Source of the DNA: Polynucleobacter sp. AP-Reno-20A-A9
GTDB lineage: Bacteria > Pseudomonadota > Gammaproteobacteria > Burkholderiales > Burkholderiaceae
Assembly (NCBI RefSeq): GCF_018882085.1
Contig: NZ_JACVPB010000003.1
Span: 124,001 to 188,000 of the forward strand
Reading direction: 5' to 3'
Length of the DNA: 64,000 nt
Positions 15,472 through 24,334 of the stretch are shown here, in pieces. Within the stretch, counting starts at the first letter, position 1; the number at the start of each line of letters is the position of its first letter. A program made the position numbers and the translations under genes. The notes under the pieces are model-generated. The model ran no database searches and was not told the origin of the DNA. It worked only from the letters and a program-made list of their open reading frames with translations.

Positions 15472-16329
15472 TTAACCCAATTGATACCAATCCCGAATTA
15501 CCTGCCAAGCATCCTGGGCCGTCTCAGAGAAGTGAATGGTTTGCATATCCTCCTCATCAATCACTCCAAATTCCACCATATGATTGAAGTTAATCACATC
15601 ATTCCAGTAGGCCTTACCCACCAATATCACCGGGATGCGGACCACTTTCTTAGTCTGCATGAGGGTGAGTACCTCAAACATCTCATCAAAGGACCCAAAG
15701 CCTCCAGGGTAAACAACGATCGCCCTAGCACGCAACATAAAGTGCATCTTGCGCAGCGCGAAGTAGTGAAAGCGAAAACTTAAGCCGGGAGTGAGGTATG
15801 CATTGGGTTGCTGCTCTCTGGGTAGGCTGATATTAAATCCAATGGTTTTATCGCCCGCCTCAAATGCACCTCGATTAGCGGCCTCCATAATTCCAGGGCC
15901 ACCTCCAGTGCAAACATGAAGCTTATTAGCGCTGCTCTCTTGAGTGGCGTTGTAGTGAGCTACTAATGCCCCGAACTCTCGGGCTGACTCGTAGTACCTG
16001 CTGTGTAAGAATGCTTTGTTGGCAGCCGTAATCTCCTCCGGAGTCTTTGCTTTTTTCTTTAGAGTCAATGCCTCAGCATGACTAATAAATCGAGTTGAAC
16101 CAAAGACAGTAATCGTATGCTCAATACCTTGCTCATTTAGCAGAACATTAGGCTTAAGTAACTCCAACTCAAAGCGAATGCCCATAGTCTCTCTTCGAGC
16201 TAAAAAGGCTTCGTCATCAAAAGCAAACTTATAAGAATCTTCTGAATCATCTTCTGCTATTTGACTCTTGTGAAGATTTAAAAAATCAGTAATGGTCTGT
16301 GAGTTATTAATCGGGAGTTTCGGACTCAT
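15472..16329 (-). CDS. LOG-family protein (TIGR00730, nucleotide 5'-monophosphate phosphoribohydrolase-like)
   Basis: A 285-residue cytosolic Rossmann-fold protein. The hallmark PGGFGSFDEMFEVLT (PGGxGTxxE type) and the upstream GGGPGIMEAANRGA define the LOG/lysine-decarboxylase-like family, which hydrolyses AMP or cytokinin nucleotides. The first about 90 residues form an extra N-terminal region often seen in the longer proteobacterial members. It has its own divergent promoter region shared with the small membrane protein at 16496. Physiological substrate is not known. Confidence 0.88.
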   Translation of the reverse strand: MSPKLPINNSQTITDFLNLHKSQIAEDDSEDSYKFAFDDEAFLARRETMGIRFELELLKPNVLLNEQGIEHTITVFGSTRFISHAEALTLKKKAKTPEEITAANKAFLHSRYYESAREFGALVAHYNATQESSANKLHVCTGGGPGIMEAANRGAFEAGDKTIGFNISLPREQQPNAYLTPGLSFRFHYFALRKMHFMLRARAIVVYPGGFGSFDEMFEVLTLMQTKKVVRIPVILVGKAYWNDVINFNHMVEFGVIDEEDMQTIHFSETAQDAWQVIRDWYQLG

Positions 16330-16371
16330 ATTCCAACCTTCGAGGGTATCTATAAGCTAATCTTAACCTGC

Positions 16372-16386
16372 ACACTAAGTTAGTGT
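16372..16386. promoter_or_regulatory. Perfect 7-bp palindrome in a divergent promoter region
   Basis: ACACTAA-G-TTAGTGT at 16372-16386, inside a partly extended repeat (TTAAC ... GTTAA). It sits 43 nt upstream of the leftward LOG-family gene and 110 nt before the small gene at 16496. Candidate operator for one or both. Confidence 0.4.
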
Positions 16387-16495
16387 TAATACCTAGTTCT
16401 ATCGAAGATAAGGTGCTCTAGGGATTATTGGGATTTACCTGGTGCTAAAGGCGAGTTACTATTGCTAGAATCTCAACTAAATCGAAGGAAAAGCA

Positions 16496-16699
16496 ATGAG
16501 CAACCGTTCAATCATCATTATGGTACTAGTCTTAATTGGTGCCACTGCCTACTTACTCCTCAAAGGCGACGGTAACGTTGATATGGGCGGCGAAAAGCAT
16601 GGTGCAGAAGCTGCTCATATGGAAGAAGCAAAGAAAGATGCTCCTGCAGCTGCTCCAGTAGCGCCTGCTGCGGCTCCTGCGGCTGACGCTAAGAAGTAA
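16496..16699 (+). CDS. Small single-pass membrane protein with an Ala/Pro-rich tail
   Basis: A 67-residue protein: one N-terminal hydrophobic helix (about residues 5-22, IIIMVLVLIGATAYLLL), a short hydrophilic region with HGAEAAHMEEAKKDA, and a low-complexity Ala/Pro tail ending ADAKK. AAGGAA lies upstream of the ATG and a perfect terminator follows, so it is its own transcription unit. No family recognised. Similar tails occur on other small proteins of this window. Confidence 0.7.
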   Translation: MSNRSIIIMVLVLIGATAYLLLKGDGNVDMGGEKHGAEAAHMEEAKKDAPAAAPVAPAAAPAADAKK

Positions 16700-16716
16700 T
16701 CTCTTCTTTTGCTTAT

Positions 16717-16743
16717 AAAACCGCGGTCCGCCGCGGTTTTTTT
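16717..16743 (+). terminator. Rho-independent terminator
   Basis: Perfect 10-bp stem AAAACCGCGG (16717-16726) and CCGCGGTTTT (16731-16740), TCCG loop, seven-base T-run. It ends the small gene at 16496 and stands 15 nt before the next start. Confidence 0.93.
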
Positions 16744-16757
16744 ATCGCCATATTTTA

Positions 16758-17576
16758 ATGAAGCTGATATTTTCCTCGCTCCTATATTTTGCACTTTTGT
16801 GTGTATCGCAACTTGCTATTAGTCAATCATCTAAGACCATGAAAACTATTGATCAGCCCACTCTGTCTTCCTTTGCACCAACCGGTATTCTGCGTGTTGG
16901 CATTAATTTAGGCAATCCAATTCTTGCCAATGAAGATCCAAGCTCAAAAAATTTATATGGCGTAACGATTGATATCGCTAGTGAGATCGGGAAGCGCACT
17001 TCATTGCCTGTGCAATTAATTCCCTTCAAAACGGCGGGGTCAACAGTCGATGCCGTAAAGACCGGTGAAATCGATTTAGTATTTGTGGCGATCGATCCAG
17101 TTCGTGGCGCTGATATTAGCTATACCCCAGCCTATATTCAAATTGAAGGGGCCTATATGGTGAAAGTCTCATCCCCATTAAAGCTGAATGATGAAGTGGA
17201 TGCCGCTGATAATGAAATCGTAGTTGGCAAAGGCAGCGCCTATGATCTCTACCTTACGCGTGAGATTAAGAATGCTGCCCTACTCAGAGCCGCAAGCTCA
17301 CAAGCAGTGATTGATGACTTCATGTCTGGAGCAGGAAATGTCGCAGCGGGCGTAAAACAACAGCTAGAAAGTGATGCCAAGCGCTATGAGGGCTTACGCA
17401 TGCTACCCGGTCGTTTCATGGTGATTAATCAAGCGATTGGCATACCGAAGGCTAGGCCCAACTATCAAAGTACTAGCGCCTACTTAAGCAACGTCATTAC
17501 AGAGTTAAAGCAATCTGGCTTTATAGCGGATGCCATGAAACGTCATAATATCCAAGGCGCAAAAGTAGCCGACTAA
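16758..17576 (+). CDS. Periplasmic solute-binding protein, family 3 (amino-acid type)
   Basis: A 272-residue protein with a signal peptide (MKLIFSSLLYFALLCVSQ...) and an SBP_bac_3 domain: GILRVGINLGNPILA, LYGVTIDIASEIGKR, VDAVKTGEIDLVFVAIDP and FMVINQAIGIPKA. It would bind a polar amino acid or similar ligand. No ABC permease or ATPase is nearby, so it is either an orphan receptor or a sensor-type or enzyme-like member. It converges on the beta-CASP nuclease gene with 14 nt between stops and no clear hairpin. Confidence 0.85.
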   Translation: MKLIFSSLLYFALLCVSQLAISQSSKTMKTIDQPTLSSFAPTGILRVGINLGNPILANEDPSSKNLYGVTIDIASEIGKRTSLPVQLIPFKTAGSTVDAVKTGEIDLVFVAIDPVRGADISYTPAYIQIEGAYMVKVSSPLKLNDEVDAADNEIVVGKGSAYDLYLTREIKNAALLRAASSQAVIDDFMSGAGNVAAGVKQQLESDAKRYEGLRMLPGRFMVINQAIGIPKARPNYQSTSAYLSNVITELKQSGFIADAMKRHNIQGAKVAD

Positions 17577-17590
17577 ATAAGCTAATTAGA

Positions 17591-19006
17591 TTAGCACTGA
17601 TAAGCATGTAAATGCTCAGGGATAATGACGTTTTCCCAATGCAATTCATCCCTGATGCATTTAGCCAATACAGAAGATGATTCAGGCTCACCGTGCACTA
17701 CAAAAACGGTTTTTGGCGACCGCTCAAATCCCCTAAGCCAATCTAACAAGCCTGCTTGATCAGCATGGGCAGACAATCCACCAATCGTATGTATTGAGGC
17801 CTTAACAGGAACATCCTCACCAAACAATCGCACTTTCTGCACTTTGTCCACTAAACGCCTACCGAGACTTCCGTACGCCTGGAATCCAGTGATCACAATA
17901 GCATTTTGCGTGCGAGGTAAATTACTAGCTAAGTGATGAACTATGCGACCAGCATCACACATACCGCTCGCTGAAATAATGATTGCCCCACCCTTAACTT
18001 TATTCAGAGCTTTTGACTCTTCCACGTCCGCAATGAAGCGAAGATCTACAGCATCTTGGTTATTTTTAAACCAAGTAAAAGTTGCCTGTGAGCTCCCATC
18101 CAATTGCGAGAAAAAATGTTGGGTTAAATGAGTGGCTGCAGTAGCCATTGGTGAGTCCACCCAAATACTTAAATGAGGTAAACGCCCTCTTTTAACTAAG
18201 TCAATCAAGAGAAATAAAATCTCTTGGGTACGCCCTACCGCAAAGGCGGGCATCACTACATTGCCGTGCGCGGTCATAGTTGAGGAAATCACCTCAACCA
18301 ACTCGTCTTCAGTATCTTGCAAACTACGGTGTAGACGGTCGCCATAGGTCGATTCAACAACAACTACATCAGCATCCTTAACCAAATCAGGATCAGGCAT
18401 TAAGACCTTACCCTTCATACCAATATCACCGGAGAAGACGCAACGCTTTTTCTTGGCACCATCCTCCGAGATATCCATTATGGCGATGGCAGAACCTAAT
18501 ATATGACCTGCATTACGAAACTCTAGGGATACTCCCGGCGCCAATTCCGTCACCTGCCCATAATCGAGCGGCTGAAACTGATTCAAGGTCATTTCGACCT
18601 CTTCAATAGAATATAAGGCAACAGGAATCTCTCCATGCCACTTGCCTGCCCTGATCTTTCTCTCTGCCCTCTCTACATCTGAGCGCTGCAAATGGGCGCT
18701 ATCCAGCAAAAGAATTTTCAATAATTCAAAGGTGGCATTTGTACAATAAATAGCGCCTGAAAAACCTTGAGCACATAGACGGGGTAATAAACCGCTATGG
18801 TCGATATGCGCATGTGTTAGCACCACGCAATCAAGATCCTTTGGCGAAAATGGTAATGGCTCAAGATTCTTATTTGTTGCCTCGCGCCCACCCTGAAACA
18901 TTCCGTAGTCAACCATGAAATGTCTTAGCCTTCCAGACAACATGACCTCGACCGAATGGCGTGAGCCCGTTACCTCTCCTGCTGCACCAAAAAACTGGAT
19001 CTTCAT
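17591..19006 (-). CDS. Metallo-beta-lactamase/beta-CASP RNA-processing exonuclease
   Basis: A 471-residue cytosolic protein like the CPSF/RNase J-related bacterial group. The N-terminal MBL domain has the zinc motif THAHIDHSG (His65, His67, Asp69, His70); later ligands are in FRNAGHILGSA and SGDIGMKG. The beta-CASP part shows MPAFAVGRTQEIL, IISASGMCDAGRI and VHGEPESS with downstream His. All metal ligands look intact. RNA cleavage is a family-level inference. It has its own promoter region of 64 nt shared with nnrD. Confidence 0.88.
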   Translation of the reverse strand: MKIQFFGAAGEVTGSRHSVEVMLSGRLRHFMVDYGMFQGGREATNKNLEPLPFSPKDLDCVVLTHAHIDHSGLLPRLCAQGFSGAIYCTNATFELLKILLLDSAHLQRSDVERAERKIRAGKWHGEIPVALYSIEEVEMTLNQFQPLDYGQVTELAPGVSLEFRNAGHILGSAIAIMDISEDGAKKKRCVFSGDIGMKGKVLMPDPDLVKDADVVVVESTYGDRLHRSLQDTEDELVEVISSTMTAHGNVVMPAFAVGRTQEILFLLIDLVKRGRLPHLSIWVDSPMATAATHLTQHFFSQLDGSSQATFTWFKNNQDAVDLRFIADVEESKALNKVKGGAIIISASGMCDAGRIVHHLASNLPRTQNAIVITGFQAYGSLGRRLVDKVQKVRLFGEDVPVKASIHTIGGLSAHADQAGLLDWLRGFERSPKTVFVVHGEPESSSVLAKCIRDELHWENVIIPEHLHAYQC

Positions 19007-19070
19007 AGGTTTAGCATACTCTTTCCTATAATTAGCTCAATACCCCTGAAATCAGAGCGATACTATTTAA

Positions 19071-19955
19071 ATGAATCCGCAACCTGTGACCTTAGACACC
19101 TTCAAGCAAGTGAAGCTGCTGCGGCGCCAGCCGTCAGAACATAAAGGTAGCGCAGGCAAAGTCGTTTTAATGGGCGGTGCACCAGGAATGGCTGGCGCCC
19201 TGATTTTGGCGGGCAATGCATGCTTACATCTAGGTGCCGGCTGGACGATCTTAGAAATATTAGATCCTGCCTCAGCACGCGCAGATCTTGATCACCCAGA
19301 GCTCATGATTCGCCTTGCTACAGGAGATGTTTATGAAACACTCAATGCTACTCAGCCTGATGTTGTTGCTATTGGCCCAGGTCTTGGCAAGTCAACTTTA
19401 GCAATTCAATGCTTGCGTGCTTCACTCTTGTATCCAAACACTCCATTGGTGATTGATGCTGATGCGCTGAATTTAATCAGCGAATCCACTGAGTTGCTCG
19501 AGCAACTACAAGCTCGTAATCGAGCGCTTCCAGAATTAACCGTACTTACCCCTCACCCCGGCGAAGCGGCAAAACTTTTGAAGACCACAACAGAAATTGT
19601 GCAATCAGATCGTGTGGGTGCAATTAAACAGTTGGTTGAGCACACGCAATCGATTGTGGTTCTCAAAGGACAACATACTTTGATTGCCTCCCCACAGCAT
19701 TCACTGGTGGAATGTCTTGCCGGCAACCCCGGAATGGGCACAGGTGGCATGGGAGATATTCTGACGGGAAGTATTGCCGCTATCGCCGCTCAAGGAATTC
19801 GACATCAACTGGATCTATGGCAAGCCACTGGCATTGCAGTTGAGCTACACGCCAGCGCGGCAGATAGCTTAGTGAACAAAGGGATTGGCCCAATAGGCTT
19901 AACACCCTCAGAGACCATCTTGGAAATGCGAGCGCTACTCAATAAGCTGTTATAA
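19071..19955 (+). CDS. nnrD: ADP-dependent NAD(P)H-hydrate dehydratase
   Basis: Metabolite-repair enzyme that dehydrates the S form of NAD(P)H hydrate using ADP. The 294 residues cover only the C-terminal YjeF/ribokinase-like domain: KVVLMGGAPGMAGALILAG, AIGPGLGKS, VIDADALNLI, LTPHPGEAAKLL and the hallmark GNPGMGTGGMGDILTG. The N-terminal epimerase domain of two-domain YjeF proteins is absent, so any NnrE partner must be elsewhere. The EamA transporter gene starts 7 nt after the stop. Confidence 0.93.
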   Translation: MNPQPVTLDTFKQVKLLRRQPSEHKGSAGKVVLMGGAPGMAGALILAGNACLHLGAGWTILEILDPASARADLDHPELMIRLATGDVYETLNATQPDVVAIGPGLGKSTLAIQCLRASLLYPNTPLVIDADALNLISESTELLEQLQARNRALPELTVLTPHPGEAAKLLKTTTEIVQSDRVGAIKQLVEHTQSIVVLKGQHTLIASPQHSLVECLAGNPGMGTGGMGDILTGSIAAIAAQGIRHQLDLWQATGIAVELHASAADSLVNKGIGPIGLTPSETILEMRALLNKLL

Positions 19956-19961
19956 ATCGTT

Positions 19962-20939
19962 ATGCATTCAGCAAGAGCAGCACATCTTCACCAACGCTAC
20001 CTCTATGGCATTTTGATGGCCGGAGTGGGCTCAATGCTATTTTCCGGCAAAGCTATTTTGGTAAAGCTCGCTTTTGGTTATGGCGCAAATGCAGAGACTC
20101 TTTTAGCCTTGCGCATGCTTATAGCACTCCCCTTATTCTGGGGAATCTTCTGGTGGGAGTCCCGTCGTAAGGCGATGAACCCCATCACCTGGCTTGATAG
20201 GGCTAAATTATTTTTCCTCGGATTTTTAGGTTACTTTTTATCAAGCTATATTGATTTTTTGGGACTGCAATACATCTCAGTTGGCTTAGAAAGAATTGTT
20301 CTTTACCTCACCCCAACCATTGTTTTATTAATCTCTTATTTTGTTTTAAAGAAACCCGTATCTCAACTGCAGTGGTTCTCGCTCATCGTTGGCTACATTG
20401 GGGTTTTTATCGTCTTTATTCAAGATGCCAGCTCCACTGGCATTGGCGCCTGGTTAGGCATGGCCCTCGTATTTGGTAGTGCTTGCTCCTATGCGGCCTA
20501 CATGATTGGTGCAGGAGAAATGGTTAAGCGTATTGGCAGCGTACGCTTGGTTGTCTATGCCAGTTCAGCCTCGGCATTTTTGAGCATCGCGCAGTCAACT
20601 ATCCACAACCCACTAGCTATATTTGAGCAGCCCATACCAATTTATTGGTTTAGTCTACTCAATGCCAGCTTATGCACGGTCATTCCAATGCTGCTGATTA
20701 TGATCGCAATCAACCGCATCGGATCTCCACTAGTGGCTCAAGCTGGAATACTAGGTCCAGTCTCCACTATCTTTATGGGATATCTCATTTTGGCGGAGCC
20801 AATCACTTGGACGCAAATTAGCGGTATGACTTTGGTGATGGCTGCAATGTGGTTGCTGGTACGCAATGATGCGCCAACAAAAAAGTCACCAGACCCCAAA
20901 AGATCTGATGACTTTGATGGTGCAGAACCTCTTAATTAA
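19962..20939 (+). CDS. EamA-family DMT transporter
   Basis: Inner-membrane protein of 325 residues with about ten transmembrane helices in two EamA repeats (second repeat from about residue 165). The first repeat shows FSGKAILVKLAFGYG and GLERIVLYLTPTIVLLISYF, typical of drug/metabolite transporters. The tail after about residue 300 is charged and cytosolic. Substrate unknown. It is probably co-transcribed with nnrD. A palindrome CCTCTTAATTAAGAGG (20928-20943) overlaps its stop codon. Confidence 0.87.
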   Translation: MHSARAAHLHQRYLYGILMAGVGSMLFSGKAILVKLAFGYGANAETLLALRMLIALPLFWGIFWWESRRKAMNPITWLDRAKLFFLGFLGYFLSSYIDFLGLQYISVGLERIVLYLTPTIVLLISYFVLKKPVSQLQWFSLIVGYIGVFIVFIQDASSTGIGAWLGMALVFGSACSYAAYMIGAGEMVKRIGSVRLVVYASSASAFLSIAQSTIHNPLAIFEQPIPIYWFSLLNASLCTVIPMLLIMIAINRIGSPLVAQAGILGPVSTIFMGYLILAEPITWTQISGMTLVMAAMWLLVRNDAPTKKSPDPKRSDDFDGAEPLN

Positions 20940-20959
20940 GAGGGGATGATTTCTGTGGC

Positions 20960-21232
20960 TTACTGAGCTGCAGCGTCAGCTGCTGCTTTAGTTTTCTTTT
21001 TAGACTTCTTTTTCGCTTTTTTCTCAGCCTTCTTTTCTTTCTTTGCTTTTTTCTTGGCTTTTTTCTCAGCAGACTTCTCAGCCGGAGTTGCGGCAGGGGC
21101 GGCCACTGGAGCGGCCACTGGAGCGGCAGCAGGTGCAGGAGCTGGATCAGCAGCCATCACAGAGATAGGGGCAATACCGATAGCAGCAGAAATCAGGGTT
21201 GCCAAGCTCAAGCGCGCGATACGAGAAATCAT
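20960..21232 (-). CDS. Small exported protein with Ala/Pro linker and Lys-rich tail
   Basis: A 90-residue protein with a signal peptide cleaved near SVMAAD, a linker of Ala/Pro/Val repeats, then a long Lys/Ala/Glu tract (AEKKAKKKAKKEKKAEKKAK and onward) ending ADAAAQ. ATG 21232 has GGAG 7 nt upstream. The linker DNA contains two tandem copies of GGAGCGGCCACT (about 21100-21125), so length may vary by slippage. The polycationic tail outside the cytoplasm could bind the cell envelope or polyanions, or be processed; function is unknown. Confidence 0.7.
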   Translation of the reverse strand: MISRIARLSLATLISAAIGIAPISVMAADPAPAPAAAPVAAPVAAPAATPAEKSAEKKAKKKAKKEKKAEKKAKKKSKKKTKAAADAAAQ

Positions 21233-21270
21233 GTAATTCTCCAAAAGAGTTTGTGGATAATTTAATAATA

Positions 21271-21284
21271 CTCAAATATTTGAG
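21271..21284. promoter_or_regulatory. Perfect 14-bp palindrome between divergent genes
   Basis: CTCAAATATTTGAG, no spacer, in the 81-nt region between the Lys-rich exported protein (leftward) and the nitrobindin-like gene (rightward). Candidate operator. Confidence 0.35.
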
Positions 21285-21313
21285 AAAAATGCTTCATTTT
21301 TAAAAGGTTGCTC

Positions 21314-21943
21314 ATGAGTGATTTTCCGGACGACATCTTTACTGAGCCCCAAGGCTACTCAGTCAACACCCTGGAACAACTTGGGCCCTTGACTGGTATG
21401 GCTGGGATCTGGGAAGGTGTTCGTGGCCTAGACGTAAAGCCCAAAGCCGAAGGACCAAAGAAGCAAGCTTATGTGGAGAGAATTGAGCTCCAGCCAATTG
21501 ATCCCCAAACCAATGGCCCTCAGCTTTTTTATGGCTTGAGATACCACACCCACATCACCAAGCCCGATCAAGTAAAGACCTATCATGACCAAGTCGGATA
21601 TTGGTTATGGGAGCCCGCAACTGGCAACATCCTTCATACACTGAGCATTCCTCGAGGCATGATTACGATGGCTTCTGGTAAGGCCGCTGCAAATGCTAAA
21701 CAATTTGAATTATTCGCAAAAGAAGATGATCGCTGCGCAGGTATCTCGTCTAATCCATTTTTAGATTACGCATTTAGAGCAGTAGAGTTTCGTATCCAGG
21801 TGTCGATCAATGATGATGGCACTTGGTCTTATGAACAAGACACGGTAATGAAGATTAAAGATCAAGCAGCGTTATTTCATCATGTTGATAACAACACTCT
21901 GCACAAGATCGGGGAAGCCACTCCCAATCCCCTTGCTAGATAG
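21314..21943 (+). CDS. Nitrobindin-like/FABP-like beta-barrel protein (DUF1794/THAP4-type)
   Basis: A 209-residue cytosolic protein with the ten-strand barrel layout of the nitrobindin family: LGPLTGMAGIWEGVRGLD near the N terminus, VERIELQPIDPQTNGPQLFYGLRYHTHI, then QVGYWLWEPATGNILHTLSIPRG and the C-terminal VDNNTLHKIG. Several His are placed where the haem ligand lies in nitrobindins, but I cannot confirm haem binding. ATG 21314 has AAAGG 6 nt upstream; a TTG at 21308 is less likely. Ended by a 16-bp hairpin. Confidence 0.8.
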   Translation: MSDFPDDIFTEPQGYSVNTLEQLGPLTGMAGIWEGVRGLDVKPKAEGPKKQAYVERIELQPIDPQTNGPQLFYGLRYHTHITKPDQVKTYHDQVGYWLWEPATGNILHTLSIPRGMITMASGKAAANAKQFELFAKEDDRCAGISSNPFLDYAFRAVEFRIQVSINDDGTWSYEQDTVMKIKDQAALFHHVDNNTLHKIGEATPNPLAR

Positions 21944-21962
21944 TTGCAGCAATGCCTTGTAA

Positions 21963-21998
21963 TGTAATAAAGGCCATCAAATGATGGCCTTTATTACA
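21963..21998. terminator. Long bidirectional hairpin terminator
   Basis: A perfect 16-bp stem, TGTAATAAAGGCCATC (21963-21978) and its complement at 21983-21998, with an AAAT loop. The A/T-rich stem base (AATAAAGG ... CCTTTATT) supplies a U-tract on either strand. It lies between the convergent nitrobindin-like and aminotransferase genes. Confidence 0.9.
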
Positions 21999-22021
21999 TA
22001 ATGCTGCACTACTTGAGTTGA

Positions 22022-23170
22022 TTACGCAGGCTGCGCTTCAGTCTCAGTAATTTTTTCTAATGCGGCAGCAAGAAGACCAACAGTGCGATCTACGTGCGCC
22101 AATTTTTCTAGGCCAAACAAACCAATGCGGAAAGTACGGAAGTCTGGTCTTTCATCGCACTGCAGAGGCACGCCAGCTGCAGTTTGTAAGCCCAGTGCAA
22201 TGAACTTCTTGCCAGACTGAATATCAGGATCTTTGGTGTAGCTTACGACTACGCCAGGAGCCTGAAAGCCCTTTGCAGATACAGAGCTATAACCTTGAGA
22301 GACCAATAGGTTGCGTACTTTTGTGCCCAACTCTACTTGTTTGTCTTTTAATGCTGCGAAGCCAAGGGATTGCGTCTCTTTCATCACATTACGCAAAATC
22401 TTTAAGGCATCAGTCGGCATGGTGGTGTGATACACATGACCACCCTTTTCGTATGCCTCCATAATCTGAAGCCACTTTTTGAGATCCATAGAAAAGCTGC
22501 TACTTTGGGTTGCATCAATGCGCTCACGTGCACGATCGCCAAGAGCGATTAATGCACAGCAAGGGGAACTGCTCCAACCCTTTTGAGGCGCAGTAATTAA
22601 TACATCAACATTGCAGGCCTTCATATCAACCCACATTGCGCCAGAGGCAATGCAATCCAATACAAACAAACCATTTACAGAGCGTACTGCCTCACCAACT
22701 GCTTTGAGGTAATCATCTGGAAGAATGATGCCGGCAGAAGTTTCTACGTGCGGCGCGAATACCACTGCTGGTTTTTCTTTCTTGATGAACGCAACCACTT
22801 CCTCAATTGGAGCTGGTGCAAATACACCCTGCGTTGAATCTTCTAACTGATGGCCTTTGATAACCGTCACATCTTTAGTAATGTTCGCTAAATCAAAGAT
22901 TTGTGTCCAGCGATAGCTAAACCAGCCATTACGCAAGACCAAGCATTTTTCATTGTTGGCAAATTGGCGGGCTACTGCCTCCATGCCAAAAGTTCCACTA
23001 CCGGGAACGATGACTGCAGAGCTAGCGTTATAAGCATCTTTAAGGATGCTAGAAATGTCGACCATCACGCGCTTGAACTCTTCAGACATATGATTCAAGG
23101 AGCGGTCGGTATAAACAACCGAGAACTCTAATAAACCGTCTGGATCAACATTGGGGAGTAAGCCTGGCAT
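22022..23170 (-). CDS. Class V PLP-dependent aminotransferase (alanine-glyoxylate aminotransferase-like)
   Basis: A 382-residue cytosolic fold-type I PLP enzyme. Visible features are the phosphate-binding GSGTFGMEAVA, the FVLDCIASGAMWVDMKA segment with the PLP-pyridine Asp, and the Schiff-base Lys in TAPQKGWSSSP. The N terminus DRSLNHMSEEFKRVM follows the alanine:glyoxylate/serine:pyruvate and 2-aminoethylphosphonate transaminase pattern. The exact amino donor cannot be fixed from sequence; no phosphonate or glyoxylate genes are adjacent. Confidence 0.87.
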   Translation of the reverse strand: MPGLLPNVDPDGLLEFSVVYTDRSLNHMSEEFKRVMVDISSILKDAYNASSAVIVPGSGTFGMEAVARQFANNEKCLVLRNGWFSYRWTQIFDLANITKDVTVIKGHQLEDSTQGVFAPAPIEEVVAFIKKEKPAVVFAPHVETSAGIILPDDYLKAVGEAVRSVNGLFVLDCIASGAMWVDMKACNVDVLITAPQKGWSSSPCCALIALGDRARERIDATQSSSFSMDLKKWLQIMEAYEKGGHVYHTTMPTDALKILRNVMKETQSLGFAALKDKQVELGTKVRNLLVSQGYSSVSAKGFQAPGVVVSYTKDPDIQSGKKFIALGLQTAAGVPLQCDERPDFRTFRIGLFGLEKLAHVDRTVGLLAAALEKITETEAQPA

Positions 23171-23285
23171 AGTAATTTCCTAGGGATTTCTGTGATTAGC
23201 CCTAAATGATACTGATTTAAGGCTTTCTTGGGGGCTGGAACCCAAAACCCTGCTTAAAAGGGCATTTTTGCCTGTTTTGCTGGGT

Positions 23286-24188
23286 TTACCTTCCTCTTTT
23301 AGAGGAGATCACTATGCCCGCAACAATTAGAGCAAAGGCGAGTCCATGAAACAGTTGGGGAGGCTCACCCAGCATGGCAGCCGATAAAAGTGCAGTAAAT
23401 AAGGGTATGAAATTAGCAAAAAAGGCGGCAACTGTAGGCCCCGCTCCATTAACTCCTAGACCCCAGCAGCGATAGGCAATCAAGGAGGGTCCAATGGCCA
23501 CGAAGACAATCAAAGAGCCAGTCCACCAATTGAGGTCCAGAAAAGCATGGCCAGCTGCAATTTCAAAACCATCAAAAAATCCCGTCCACAGCAGACCGAC
23601 TGTTACTTGCGCCATTAAAAATTCAGCCCATGGCCATTGACGTTCTGTGCTGGATCCTGGGCGACTTAGCATCCAACTATAAAACGCCCACAAGATAGTG
23701 GCCAACATAATTAAAAGATCGCCCACTACCATTTGCATAGACAGCAAGGCCGACAGATCTCCACGGGTAAGCACAATGCCAACACCCAGCAAACTCACGA
23801 CTGCGCCAATCATCTGCAAGATACTGGGCTTTACTTGATAAAACACCGCACCAATGAATAACATCCAGATGGGCATGCTGGCGCCGATAAGGGTAACGTT
23901 TATGGCAGTGGATGTTTGAAGAGCGAGGTATAACAGTACGTTGTAGCTGCCTACCCCGAATAAACCCAAAAGCAGGAAACGCTTCTTGTTTTGCCACAAG
24001 GCACTTCCCGGCATGAATACACGCCAACCCAAAGGAAATAAAAGCAAAGCAGCCAAGCCCCAGCGAACTGCGCTTAAGGTAATGGGGGAGATACTTCCCA
24101 CCAATACCCTCCCAGCGATTGCGTTACCTGCCCACAAAGCAGTAGCAGTGAGCAAGTAGGCGATTGTGGCGAAATTGAGCTGGTGCAT
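23286..24188 (-). CDS. EamA-family DMT transporter
   Basis: Inner-membrane protein of 300 residues with ten predicted helices in two EamA repeats. The first repeat has TATALWAGNAIAGRVLVG and LLYLALQTSTAINVTLIGAS; the second has GPTVAAFFANFIPLFTALLSAAMLGE, the usual family end. It is distinct from the DMT gene at 19962. It lies upstream of the aminotransferase on the same strand but 115 nt apart. Substrate unknown. Confidence 0.88.
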   Translation of the reverse strand: MHQLNFATIAYLLTATALWAGNAIAGRVLVGSISPITLSAVRWGLAALLLFPLGWRVFMPGSALWQNKKRFLLLGLFGVGSYNVLLYLALQTSTAINVTLIGASMPIWMLFIGAVFYQVKPSILQMIGAVVSLLGVGIVLTRGDLSALLSMQMVVGDLLIMLATILWAFYSWMLSRPGSSTERQWPWAEFLMAQVTVGLLWTGFFDGFEIAAGHAFLDLNWWTGSLIVFVAIGPSLIAYRCWGLGVNGAGPTVAAFFANFIPLFTALLSAAMLGEPPQLFHGLAFALIVAGIVISSKRGR

Positions 24189-24334
24189 TCAGTGGCTTAT
24201 TGGGGAAGCAGTAATTTGAGGTCCCCAAGCAAGGGATACCCTAGCATTGTAGAAACAAATCCCCGGTATTGCTAAGATAGAGCTTAAATTAAGCATTTGC
24301 TTCAACAAAATAGCATCAAACAGAAGGATACATC

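Noticed and set aside
20882-20915. 12-bp hairpin with one mismatch near the end of the EamA gene
   Set aside because: Lies inside the coding region and has no T-run; insufficient support as terminator or regulator.
20928-20943. CCTCTTAATTAAGAGG palindrome over a stop codon
   Set aside because: No loop for an RNA hairpin and located at a convergent gene end; chance or weak terminator.
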